Assembly: GCA_017468385.1 (NCBI GenBank)
Contig: JAFUIQ010000003.1
Location: 1 to 63,633 of the forward strand
Length of the DNA: 63,633 nucleotides
Direction of reading: 5' to 3'
Source: Clostridia bacterium
Lineage (GTDB): Bacteria > Bacillota > Clostridia > Oscillospirales > CAG-272
Made by a program: the position numbers and the translations under genes. Each line of letters opens with the position of its first letter. Position 1 is the stretch's first letter. The notes under the pieces are model-generated. The model made no database searches and was not told the origin of the DNA. It saw only the letters and a program-made list of their open reading frames with translations. This document shows, in pieces, positions 52,639 through 60,176 of the stretch.

Positions 52639-53400
52639 TTATTTATCCGTCCTTTCGTCGGGAGTGATGTTTTCGATTTCCTTGATTTTGTCCTCCAGCA
52701 TCTGGAGCTTCACGGAAAGTTTGCACAGTTCCTGGGATACGGGATCGGGGATGTGGGTCTGGTCGAACTCGTCGCACACCCGCTTGCCGGATCGTTTGAC
52801 CACCCGGGCGGGGATACCCACGGCGGTGGTGTCGGCGGGCACATCGCCCAGAACCACCGCGCCCGCAGCGATTTTGGCGTTGTCGCCCACGGTGAAATTG
52901 CCCAGCAGCTTGGCACCGGCACCCACCAGCACCCCGTTGCCCAGGGTGGGATGGCGTTTGCCCGTTTCCTTGCCGGTACCGCCCAGGGTGACGCCCTGAT
53001 AGAGGGTGCAGTTGTCCCCGATGATGGCGGTCTCGCCGATGACCACGCCGGAGCCGTGGTCGATGAACAGTCCCTCGCCGATCCGGGCGCCGGGATGGAT
53101 CTCGATGCCGGTCAGAAACCGACCTCCCTGGCTGATCAGCCGGGCGGCGAAGTATTTCTTGTGGATGTGAAGCGCGTGGGACAGCCGATACAGCATCAGC
53201 GCATGGAGTCCCGAGTAGAGGAGCAGTACCTCCGTGCGGGAGCGGGCGGCCGGGTCCCGCTCGCAGATGGCATCGATATCCCGCCGGATCTCCCCGGCAA
53301 AGGCCAGCGCGGAGCGGTACAGGCGGCGGAGTTTTTTGGCGGTATGGGATGCCGCCTCCTTCGGGACATGGATGTGGATATGGATACAGTTTTCTTTCAT
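52639..53400 (-). CDS. cysE: Serine O-acetyltransferase
   Basis: This 253-residue enzyme transfers acetyl from acetyl-CoA to serine, giving O-acetylserine for cysteine synthesis. After a helical N-terminus it shows the hexapeptide left-handed beta helix and the catalytic segment [21 protein letters not shown] and [28 protein letters not shown]. It is the first gene of the operon behind a T-box with a cysteine specifier, so expression rises when Cys-tRNA is scarce. Confidence 0.95.
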   Translation of the reverse strand: MKENCIHIHIHVPKEAASHTAKKLRRLYRSALAFAGEIRRDIDAICERDPAARSRTEVLLLYSGLHALMLYRLSHALHIHKKYFAARLISQGGRFLTGIEIHPGARIGEGLFIDHGSGVVIGETAIIGDNCTLYQGVTLGGTGKETGKRHPTLGNGVLVGAGAKLLGNFTVGDNAKIAAGAVVLGDVPADTTAVGIPARVVKRSGKRVCDEFDQTHIPDPVSQELCKLSVKLQMLEDKIKEIENITPDERTDK

Positions 53401-53423
53401 GATTTACCTCAAATAAAACAAAA

Positions 53424-53645
53424 GGCCATCCCTCCTGGTAGGCAAGAGGCGACGGCGCGCGGTTCCACTCTTATTGGATCTTTGATTCCGTTAACGCCGG
53501 ATTACGTGTCCCACTCACGCCGAAGCTTCGCAGAACAGGCTCACGGATGCACAGCCGGACGGCACGCGATGCCGCTTTCAGCCCATGGCGGCAGCTCTCT
53601 TTGGCGGGCACTCTGTCCGATTCTTTCCGATCATCGCTTTTACAG
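53424..53645 (-). promoter_or_regulatory. T-box riboswitch with cysteine (TGC) specifier
   Basis: On the minus strand: AGAGAG distal stem I element (complement near 53592-53600), specifier region CTGTGCATCCGTGAGCC with TGC at 53549-53551, the T-box motif AAGAGTGGAACCGCG (complement 53459-53473) and a downstream hairpin ending in TTTTG. These are the expected parts in the expected order. The TGC specifier agrees with the cysE and cysS genes it controls. Confidence 0.92.
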
Positions 53646-53661
53646 TATATGCTGTATTCCT

Positions 53662-53690
53662 ATTATACAGCACAAATTCCCCCTTGTAAA
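53662..53690 (-). promoter_or_regulatory. Promoter of the cysE operon
   Basis: Minus-strand TTTACA (53685-53690), 17 nt, TATAAT (53662-53667), just upstream of the T-box leader. Confidence 0.75.
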
Positions 53691-53730
53691 GGAGGTGATT
53701 TGTAAATATTTCATGGCGGCGGGGGAATAA

Positions 53731-53759
53731 TTGACATTTTTGCCCCGATGTGCTATCAT
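53731..53759 (+). promoter_or_regulatory. Promoter of the GNAT-hydrolase operon
   Basis: TTGACA, 17 nt, TATCAT. Confidence 0.75.
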
Positions 53760-53795
53760 ACAGGCATAGATATGGAAGAAAAGCAGGTGTTTCGT

Positions 53796-54323
53796 ATGAT
53801 ATTCCGTCATTCCCGCCCGGAGGATGTACCGCAGATTGCCGCGCTCTTTGACGCGGCAAGGGTGTCCATGGCCGCCCTGGGGATCGATCAGTGGCAGAGG
53901 GGCGTGCCCAGCGGCGACAACGCCGCCGAGGATGTGATGCAGGGCATCGGCCGGGTGGCGGAGGAAGATGGCGTCATCGTGGCCGCCTACAGCTTCCTCA
54001 CCGACGGGGAGCGGGATTACGATCAGATCTTCGACGGGGCATGGCAAACGGACGGCACGCCCTACGCGGCGGTCCATCGGGTAACGGTGGCACAGCATTG
54101 GCGGGGACGGGGCGTCAGCACGCAGATGATGGAGCAGATTTTTGCCGAAGCCCGCGCCGGGGGATTTGCTTCCGTGCGCATTGATACCCATGAGGGAAAC
54201 ATCCCCATGCGGCGGATGCTGGAGAAGCACGGTTTTGTGTACTGCGGGATCATTTATCTCCACGGCGGGCCGGATGACGGCGCGAAGCGGGTGGGATATG
54301 AGAAGGTATGGGAGGTGCAGTGA
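53796..54323 (+). CDS. GNAT-family N-acetyltransferase
   Basis: This ~175-residue protein has the GNAT fold with the acetyl-CoA-binding motif HRVTVAQHWRGRGVSTQMMEQIFAEA and the C-terminal IPMRRMLEKHGFVYCGIIYL. It transfers acetyl to an unknown amine. The start at 53796 is the best compromise with the promoter; 53772 is an alternative only ~8 nt after the likely transcription start. It overlaps the next gene by one base (TGATG), so the two are coupled. Confidence 0.87.
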   Translation: MIFRHSRPEDVPQIAALFDAARVSMAALGIDQWQRGVPSGDNAAEDVMQGIGRVAEEDGVIVAAYSFLTDGERDYDQIFDGAWQTDGTPYAAVHRVTVAQHWRGRGVSTQMMEQIFAEARAGGFASVRIDTHEGNIPMRRMLEKHGFVYCGIIYLHGGPDDGAKRVGYEKVWEVQ

Positions 54324-55462
54324 TGGATTTCACCCTTTTGGATCGGTATTTGGAATCCCTTCTGGGAAGCGGACTGCCCATGTACGACTGCACGGTCCAT
54401 ATAAATTATAAGGAAGTCTACCGCCGGCAGGGCGGGTATATCGACGTGGACGCCGGCAAGCGGCATCATCCCCACACCCGGTATTTTATGTACTCCGCCA
54501 CCAAGCCTGTCACCTGTGCGGCGGCACTGACGCTTTTGGAAGCGGGGGCGTTCCGCCTGGGGGATCCGCTGTTCTGGTATCTGCCGGAGTATGAGCATAT
54601 GCAGGTGGCGGATCGGAAGCCCGGCGGCTGTCCCACCCTCCGCCCGGCGGAAACACCCATACGGATCCGGGATCTGTTTCAGATGACGGCGGGGATGACG
54701 TACAATATCCACATGCCCGCCCTGAGGGAAGCCATCCGGGAAACGGGCGGCCGTGCCCCCACGAGAGAGATTGCCCGGGCCATGGCCCGGGAGCCGCTCT
54801 CCTTTGACCCCGGCGATCGGTGGCAGTACGGCTTCTGCCACGATGTGCTGGCGGCGCTGGTGGAGGCAGTCTCCGGGGAGCGGTTTGGCGACTATGTGCA
54901 TCGGGTGATCTTTTCCCCCTTGGGGATGGAGCATTCCTCCTTCCACGCGGGGGCGGACACATCCGATATGGCGGCGCAGTACCGGTATAACGACGTGACA
55001 AAGAAGCCCCACGAGATCGATCGGAGCAATCCCTTCATCTTCGGGGAGGAATACGACAGCGGCGGCGGGGGCATGGTCTCCACCGTGGAGGATTACATCC
55101 GCTTCGCCGATATGCTGGCGAACGGCGGCGTCGGTGAGGGCGGCGTGCGGATTCTGTCCGCCGCCGCGGTGGAGCTGATGGGGCAGAATGGCCTGTCACA
55201 GACGCAGGCCCGCTCCTTTACATGGGAAGGCATGGAGGGCCGGGGTTACGGTTTGGGTGTCAGCGTGCACACCGCACCCGGCGTGTCCGGATCCCTTTCC
55301 CCCGTGGGGGAATTCGGCTGGGGCGGTGCCGCGGGCAGCGCGGTGTACATCGATCCCTCCTCCCGCACGGCGGTGTTCTACGCCCAGCATGTGATGAATG
55401 CCCACGAGGAGCGGGTCATGGCGGCCCTGCGGAACGTGGTGTTTGGGTGTCTTGGGCGGTAA
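54323..55462 (+). CDS. Serine hydrolase of the beta-lactamase/esterase (class C-like) family
   Basis: This 379-residue protein shows the nucleophile motif SATK (residues ~56-59) followed by the tyrosine motif WQYGFCHDVLAALVEAVSG, the pattern of EstB-like and D-aminopeptidase-like members of the family, and a C-terminal GWGGAAGSAVYIDP strand in place of KTG. There is no signal peptide, so it works in the cytoplasm, more likely as an esterase or amidase than as an antibiotic-resistance enzyme. The start follows GGGAGGTGCAGTG. Confidence 0.85.
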   Translation: MDFTLLDRYLESLLGSGLPMYDCTVHINYKEVYRRQGGYIDVDAGKRHHPHTRYFMYSATKPVTCAAALTLLEAGAFRLGDPLFWYLPEYEHMQVADRKPGGCPTLRPAETPIRIRDLFQMTAGMTYNIHMPALREAIRETGGRAPTREIARAMAREPLSFDPGDRWQYGFCHDVLAALVEAVSGERFGDYVHRVIFSPLGMEHSSFHAGADTSDMAAQYRYNDVTKKPHEIDRSNPFIFGEEYDSGGGGMVSTVEDYIRFADMLANGGVGEGGVRILSAAAVELMGQNGLSQTQARSFTWEGMEGRGYGLGVSVHTAPGVSGSLSPVGEFGWGGAAGSAVYIDPSSRTAVFYAQHVMNAHEERVMAALRNVVFGCLGR

Positions 55463-55519
55463 ATGGGCAGGAAAATCCCCTCTTTCTTTGAAAAGAATGA
55501 AAAAATCCCAAAAAACCTA

Positions 55520-55548
55520 TTGCAAACCGCGTCCGCTTGTGATACAAT
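55520..55548 (+). promoter_or_regulatory. Promoter of secG
   Basis: TTGCAA, 17 nt, TACAAT. A ~90-nt leader follows, with a weak GCAGGGC/GCCCGC pairing. Confidence 0.65.
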
Positions 55549-55645
55549 AATTAAGCATCTGATTTTTTATCGATTACCATGCGGCAGGGCAGACAAGCCC
55601 GCCCGCTGTATTATGAAGCCGGCCTGACCGGCGTGGAGGTTTAGT

Positions 55646-56035
55646 ATGGAAACATTCCTTGGCATCATTATTCTTTTGGTAGCCGTTGCTCTGGTTGTCA
55701 CTGTTGTTTTGCAGGAAGGTAAGAACAATCGTCTGTCCGGCGCCATCTCCGGCGGCAGCGCAGATACATTCCTCGGTAAATCCAAGGCAGCCACCAAGCA
55801 GAAGAAGCTGGCAACCGCCACTACCATTCTGGCTGTTGTTTTTGCTGTTCTCGTAATTGCTATGCACGTCACCCATCTGGCATCTCAGGATAACTATGAG
55901 TATCAGGATCCTTCCGATGTGGTAGATACCGTTGACAGCGGTGACGATGCAGGCATCACCGATCCGGCTGACACCAATGAGGGTGAAAATGCTTCCGGCG
56001 AGAACGAGGATAATCACGAAGGCCACGAGCACTAA
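55646..56035 (+). CDS. secG: Protein-export membrane protein SecG with extended acidic tail
   Basis: The first ~78 residues of this 129-residue protein are SecG: two membrane helices joined by the conserved loop LQEGKNNRLSGAISGGSADTFLGKSK. SecG supports SecA-driven export through SecYEG. The remaining ~50 residues form an acidic tail rich in Asp, Glu, Asn and Gly that ends in HEGHEH, which is not part of ordinary SecG. The secG-rnr order is typical for Firmicutes. The start follows GTGGAGGTTTAGT. Confidence 0.9.
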   Translation: METFLGIIILLVAVALVVTVVLQEGKNNRLSGAISGGSADTFLGKSKAATKQKKLATATTILAVVFAVLVIAMHVTHLASQDNYEYQDPSDVVDTVDSGDDAGITDPADTNEGENASGENEDNHEGHEH

Positions 56036-56054
56036 TCGCAAAAGCTAATAAAAA

Positions 56055-56094
56055 CTGCGCTTTTGGGCACACTTCCCAAAAGCGCTTTTTTTGG
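56055..56094 (+). terminator. Attenuator-like terminator between secG and rnr
   Basis: GCGCTTTTGGG and CCCAAAAGCGC pair, followed by TTTTTTT. Expression of rnr needs read-through or its own weak promoter. Confidence 0.85.
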
Positions 56095-56116
56095 ACATAA
56101 TCTACGGAGGAAAACT

Positions 56117-58249
56117 ATGGCATCCGAACTGTTATTCAAATGCCGTTTCAGTGACAGCGGCCGGGGCTTCGGCTTCGCCGAGATCCTGGAGGAAAACGGA
56201 AAAGAGGATATTTTTATTGCGCCCGATGACACCATGGGCGCCATGACGGGGGACACCGTCCTGGTACACAAATTCCGCCGGGGTGAGGCGGGATACACCC
56301 GGGGCAACGAGGGTCAGGTGACGAAGATCCTGGAACGGGGAAATACCGAGGTGATCGGTACCTTGTACCTGCAGGGAATCCACGGCATCGTGCGCCCCGA
56401 TAACGAAAAGCTGCACACGGAGATCTCCGTGCGGGGCACGGATCTGGCACAGGCCAGGCCCGGCGATAAGGTGGCCGTGCGGATCACGGATTACGGCAAA
56501 CGCCGCCGGGGCGAATTTATCGTTCCCCCGGAGGGATTCATTACCGCCGTGTTCGGCCGTGCCGACACGAAAGAGGCCAACTACGCCGCCATTCTGCACA
56601 AAAATGGCGTGCCTACCCACTTCTCCGACGAGGTGATCTGGGAGGCGGAGGACATGGCATCCCGGCCCATCACGGAGGCCGGACGCACCGATCTGCGCGA
56701 TTTGCCCACCCTGACCATCGACGGCGCCGACGCCAAGGATCTGGACGACGCCATCTCCCTGGAGAAGCTGGCGGACGGCTGGCGTCTGTATGTTCACATC
56801 GCCGATGTATCCGAATATGTAAAAGAGGGCGGCGAGGTGGACAGAGAGGCCTACGCCCGGGGCACATCCGTGTATTTCGTGGATAAAGTGGTGCCCATGC
56901 TGCCGGTGGCCCTGTCCAACGGATCCTGCTCCCTGAACGGCGGGGAGGATCGGTGGGCTCTGACGGCCATCATCGACTTCGATGCGGCGGGCAATCCCAC
57001 CGCCTACGATTTCAAGAAAACACTGATCCGCTCCGATGTGCGGGGCGTGTATACGGAGGTCAACGATCTCTTTGAAAATGGTCGGGATTCCGCTTTTGCG
57101 GCCAAGTATGCACCGGTTCTGGATATGCTCTTCCATATGCAGACGCTGTACGGCGTTCTGCGCCGCGCGGCTGATGTGCGGGGCCAGCTGAATCTGGAGA
57201 GCACCGAGGCGAAGATCCTTCTCGATGACAAGGGCATCGCTGTGGATATCGTTCCCCGTCAGCGAGGCGAGGCGGAGATGCTGATTGAGCAGTTCATGCT
57301 GGCCGCCAACGTGGCCGCCGCCACCTGGTTGAATGGCCGGGGACTGCCCTGCCTGTACCGCATCCATGAGGATCCTCTGCCGGAGAAGATCCGCGCCTTC
57401 GCGGAATTTGCCCACAATATGGATCTGGATGTGTCCGGCGTTACGGAGGGCGTGTCCCCCCGCCGCCTGGGACAGGTGCTGGAGCAGGCCAAGGAAAAGG
57501 ACATCGCCGAGGTGGTGTCCGGGGTGATGCTGCGCAGTCTGGCCAAGGCAAAATATCACGAGAAGCCGGCGGGCCACTACGGCCTGGCTCTGCCTCTGTA
57601 CTGCCACTTTACCTCCCCCATCCGCCGCTATCCCGATCTGTTCGTCCATCGGGCCATCTCCCATTCGCTGGATCCGTCCAAGCGGCGTCCCGCCCATCCG
57701 GCGGAGAGCGCACGGGTGAGCAGCGAGGCGGAGGTCCGGGCTGTCACCGCGGAGCGGCAGATCGAGGATCTGTACATGGCCCAGTACTGCTCCGCTCACA
57801 TCGGCGAGGAATTTGACGGAGTGATCTCCTCCGTTTGCTCCTTTGGCATCTTCGTGCGGACGGAGAAGCTCTTTGAGGGACTGATCCCCGTGGAGCTGCT
57901 GTTCTCCCGCCGGGACACCGCCGTGTATAACGAGATGACCATGACTCTCCGGGCGGGCAGCCGCATCTACCGCCTGGGGGATCCCATCCGTGTGCGCGTG
58001 GCTCAGGCCGAGGTGGCCACCGGCCGCATCGATCTGGAGCCCTCTGAGGCAATCGCGGAGGAAAAGGCACCGACCGCCCAGAAGCGGCACGGCCGATCCC
58101 ACGTCGGGGAGAAAAAATCCTTCGGCGGCAAGCGGGGGGAATCCTCCAAGCGATCCGGCCACGGGGAGCATCGGGGCAAACGCCCCGGATCCAATCGCCG
58201 CGGCGGCGGTCGGCGGGGAAATCCCAAGGGAAATCGCCGCGCAAAATAA
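56117..58249 (+). CDS. rnr: Ribonuclease R
   Basis: This 710-residue 3'-5' exoribonuclease has N-terminal cold-shock domains, the RNB catalytic domain with TIDGADAKDLDDAIS (catalytic Asp residues) and YCHFTSPIRRYPDL, then an S1 domain (EFDGVISSVCSFGIFVRTEKLFEGLI) and a basic Arg/Lys/Gly-rich tail (~640-710) for RNA binding. It degrades structured RNA. The start follows ACGGAGGAAAACT. smpB, which often follows, is not found next to it. Confidence 0.96.
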   Translation: MASELLFKCRFSDSGRGFGFAEILEENGKEDIFIAPDDTMGAMTGDTVLVHKFRRGEAGYTRGNEGQVTKILERGNTEVIGTLYLQGIHGIVRPDNEKLHTEISVRGTDLAQARPGDKVAVRITDYGKRRRGEFIVPPEGFITAVFGRADTKEANYAAILHKNGVPTHFSDEVIWEAEDMASRPITEAGRTDLRDLPTLTIDGADAKDLDDAISLEKLADGWRLYVHIADVSEYVKEGGEVDREAYARGTSVYFVDKVVPMLPVALSNGSCSLNGGEDRWALTAIIDFDAAGNPTAYDFKKTLIRSDVRGVYTEVNDLFENGRDSAFAAKYAPVLDMLFHMQTLYGVLRRAADVRGQLNLESTEAKILLDDKGIAVDIVPRQRGEAEMLIEQFMLAANVAAATWLNGRGLPCLYRIHEDPLPEKIRAFAEFAHNMDLDVSGVTEGVSPRRLGQVLEQAKEKDIAEVVSGVMLRSLAKAKYHEKPAGHYGLALPLYCHFTSPIRRYPDLFVHRAISHSLDPSKRRPAHPAESARVSSEAEVRAVTAERQIEDLYMAQYCSAHIGEEFDGVISSVCSFGIFVRTEKLFEGLIPVELLFSRRDTAVYNEMTMTLRAGSRIYRLGDPIRVRVAQAEVATGRIDLEPSEAIAEEKAPTAQKRHGRSHVGEKKSFGGKRGESSKRSGHGEHRGKRPGSNRRGGGRRGNPKGNRRAK

Positions 58250-58360
58250 GGAACTTTTGCGCATAGATGCGAAAGGTCTTGATTTTCGGCGGATTTCCAT
58301 TTATAATATAGGTATATATACTTGGCAGATTACTGCAAAATGCAGAAAGGAATCCGTCAT

Positions 58361-59992
58361 ATGAAAATACAATCGAAAATTCTGGCGATTTTGTGCGCCG
58401 TCGCGATCTTTATTCCCTCGTTGGTGGCGATCATTTCCTATAACACCACCAATCGGGAGCCTGTTTCCGATAAAAACGTGCGTGTCGTGTCCGTTTCGGA
58501 CCTGGCAGGCACCGAGTTCACCTTTGAAAAGGGAGCATCGGACAGCGATGACGATGTGATTCAGCTTTTTCTGGATATGAACGAATCGGCGGAGAAAATC
58601 AGTTCGCTGCCCGATCCTCTGGTGGGTACACCCTTCTTCAAGGTGACCATGAACAGTTCCCAGAAGAAGGCGGATTATCAGTATTATTTCTCCACCGATG
58701 CATCGGAGGCATACTACCTGGACGAGTCCGGTGATGCTTACCGCATCGACAAGGAGCAGGCGGAGAAGTTCATCCAGAGCCGCTATGCGGTCAGCCTGTA
58801 CACCGCGGCCAATGTGCCCACACTGTATGTGTCCGGCCAGCCTACGCTGCTTCCGGTAACCGCCCAGTGGAAATATAAGAATACCTCCGGCAACTTTGTG
58901 GATAATACCCCCGCCGTGTCCCAGGACGCCCAGACGCTGTCTCTGGAGGGCGGTCTCGATCTGGTGTTCTCCGTGGCACCCGATAACTTCAATGTGAAGG
59001 TGTCGGATGTGGCCACCGGCGAGGTGAAGTTCAACGATCAGTACGACAAGATCAGCGCGCTGTCCATCGATAAGAGCACCAAGCTGTCGGTGGAAATCAC
59101 TGCCAAGTGGTACGAGGACAAGACCCGGGACTACTTCGGCGAGATGAATTACGTATTTACCGCGGATATCTCCGCTCCCGCCGCCTTCTATCTGGGCGAG
59201 ACGGAAATCCAGACCGGTGAGTTCACCGTCATCTCCGCCACCAACGTGACGGATCCGGCGAAGATCACCTTCGCGTCCAGCCCCGATATCGGCTACACCC
59301 CCACCTTCTTCGTGGAGGATGGCATTGCGGTGGCTCTGATCCCGATCCGCTGTGAATTGAAGGCGGGCGAGTACACCTTCACCGTGAAGTATGGCGGCGT
59401 TACCGAGAATCTGACGCTGAATGTGACCCAGCGTCCCGTTCGTCTGTTCAATTACGATATCTCCGCGTCCATCGTCAACGCCACCCGCTCCGAGAAGAGC
59501 ATGGCAGACTTCAAGGATGCTATGGCAGATGTGGTCACATCCGCATCGCCTACCCGCCTGTGGGACGGCTTGTTCTCCGAGGCCGTGCGCCAGAAGAGCA
59601 CCTATGACGGTGTTATCACCACCGGCTTCGGCCACAGCCGCAAGATCCTGGTGAACGGCGTGACCTACACCCACGAGGGCGTGGATTACATTACCTCCTC
59701 CGGCTCGTCCATCTATGCCATCAATAACGGTAAGGTCCTCTTCGCGGGATATACCGAATTGGGCGGCAACACCATCGTGATCGAGCACGGCTACGGCCTG
59801 AAGAGCTGGTACAGCCACCTGAGCGAGATCAAGGTAGCGGTGGGCGACACCGTGGCCAAGGATGACGTGATCGGTATCGCCGGCTCCAGCGGATTTACCA
59901 AGCAGACGGGCGTACACGCCGGTCTGACGGTGTTCGATGTGCCGGTCAGCCCCTACCCGTCCTGGGAGACCGAAATCAAAATCGTGAAATAA
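58361..59992 (+). CDS. Membrane-anchored M23 peptidase-like protein lacking one zinc ligand
   Basis: This 543-residue protein has an N-terminal signal anchor (residues 6-25), a ~380-residue region of beta domains, and a C-terminal LytM/M23 fold. In the fold, H438-EGV-D442 keeps the first zinc His and Asp, and SWYSHLSEI is kept, but the final H-x-H motif reads H519-A-G521, so the last zinc His is Gly. It is therefore probably not an active endopeptidase but a binding or scaffold protein, as for SpoIIQ-like proteins. The start follows AAAGGAATCCGTCAT. Confidence 0.82.
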   Translation: MKIQSKILAILCAVAIFIPSLVAIISYNTTNREPVSDKNVRVVSVSDLAGTEFTFEKGASDSDDDVIQLFLDMNESAEKISSLPDPLVGTPFFKVTMNSSQKKADYQYYFSTDASEAYYLDESGDAYRIDKEQAEKFIQSRYAVSLYTAANVPTLYVSGQPTLLPVTAQWKYKNTSGNFVDNTPAVSQDAQTLSLEGGLDLVFSVAPDNFNVKVSDVATGEVKFNDQYDKISALSIDKSTKLSVEITAKWYEDKTRDYFGEMNYVFTADISAPAAFYLGETEIQTGEFTVISATNVTDPAKITFASSPDIGYTPTFFVEDGIAVALIPIRCELKAGEYTFTVKYGGVTENLTLNVTQRPVRLFNYDISASIVNATRSEKSMADFKDAMADVVTSASPTRLWDGLFSEAVRQKSTYDGVITTGFGHSRKILVNGVTYTHEGVDYITSSGSSIYAINNGKVLFAGYTELGGNTIVIEHGYGLKSWYSHLSEIKVAVGDTVAKDDVIGIAGSSGFTKQTGVHAGLTVFDVPVSPYPSWETEIKIVK

Positions 59993-60000
59993 TCGGATCA

Positions 60001-60033
60001 AAAGCCGCCGGCATCCGCCGGCGGCTTTTTTGT
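60001..60033 (+). terminator. Terminator after the M23-like gene
   Basis: AAAGCCGCCGGC and GCCGGCGGCTTT pair, followed by TTT. Confidence 0.9.
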
Positions 60034-60106
60034 GCAAAATCCGGGAAATGGAATTATTCCCACTCCCCTTTGAAAAAACCACTTTTGCAATTTTGGCCCC
60101 ATCGTC

Positions 60107-60135
60107 TTGACAAAATGTGCCTGTTACAGTATAAT
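60107..60135 (+). promoter_or_regulatory. Promoter of the aconitase gene
   Basis: Perfect TTGACA, 17 nt, perfect TATAAT, 41 bp before the start codon. Confidence 0.85.
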
Positions 60136-60176
60136 AATAAGTAAAAAATGAATTTTGCTGAAAGGATTCATGCAGA

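Noticed and set aside
58250..58360. smpB or tmRNA expected after rnr
   Set aside because: The gap is short and no SmpB motif or tmRNA ends were found; the next gene is the M23-like protein.
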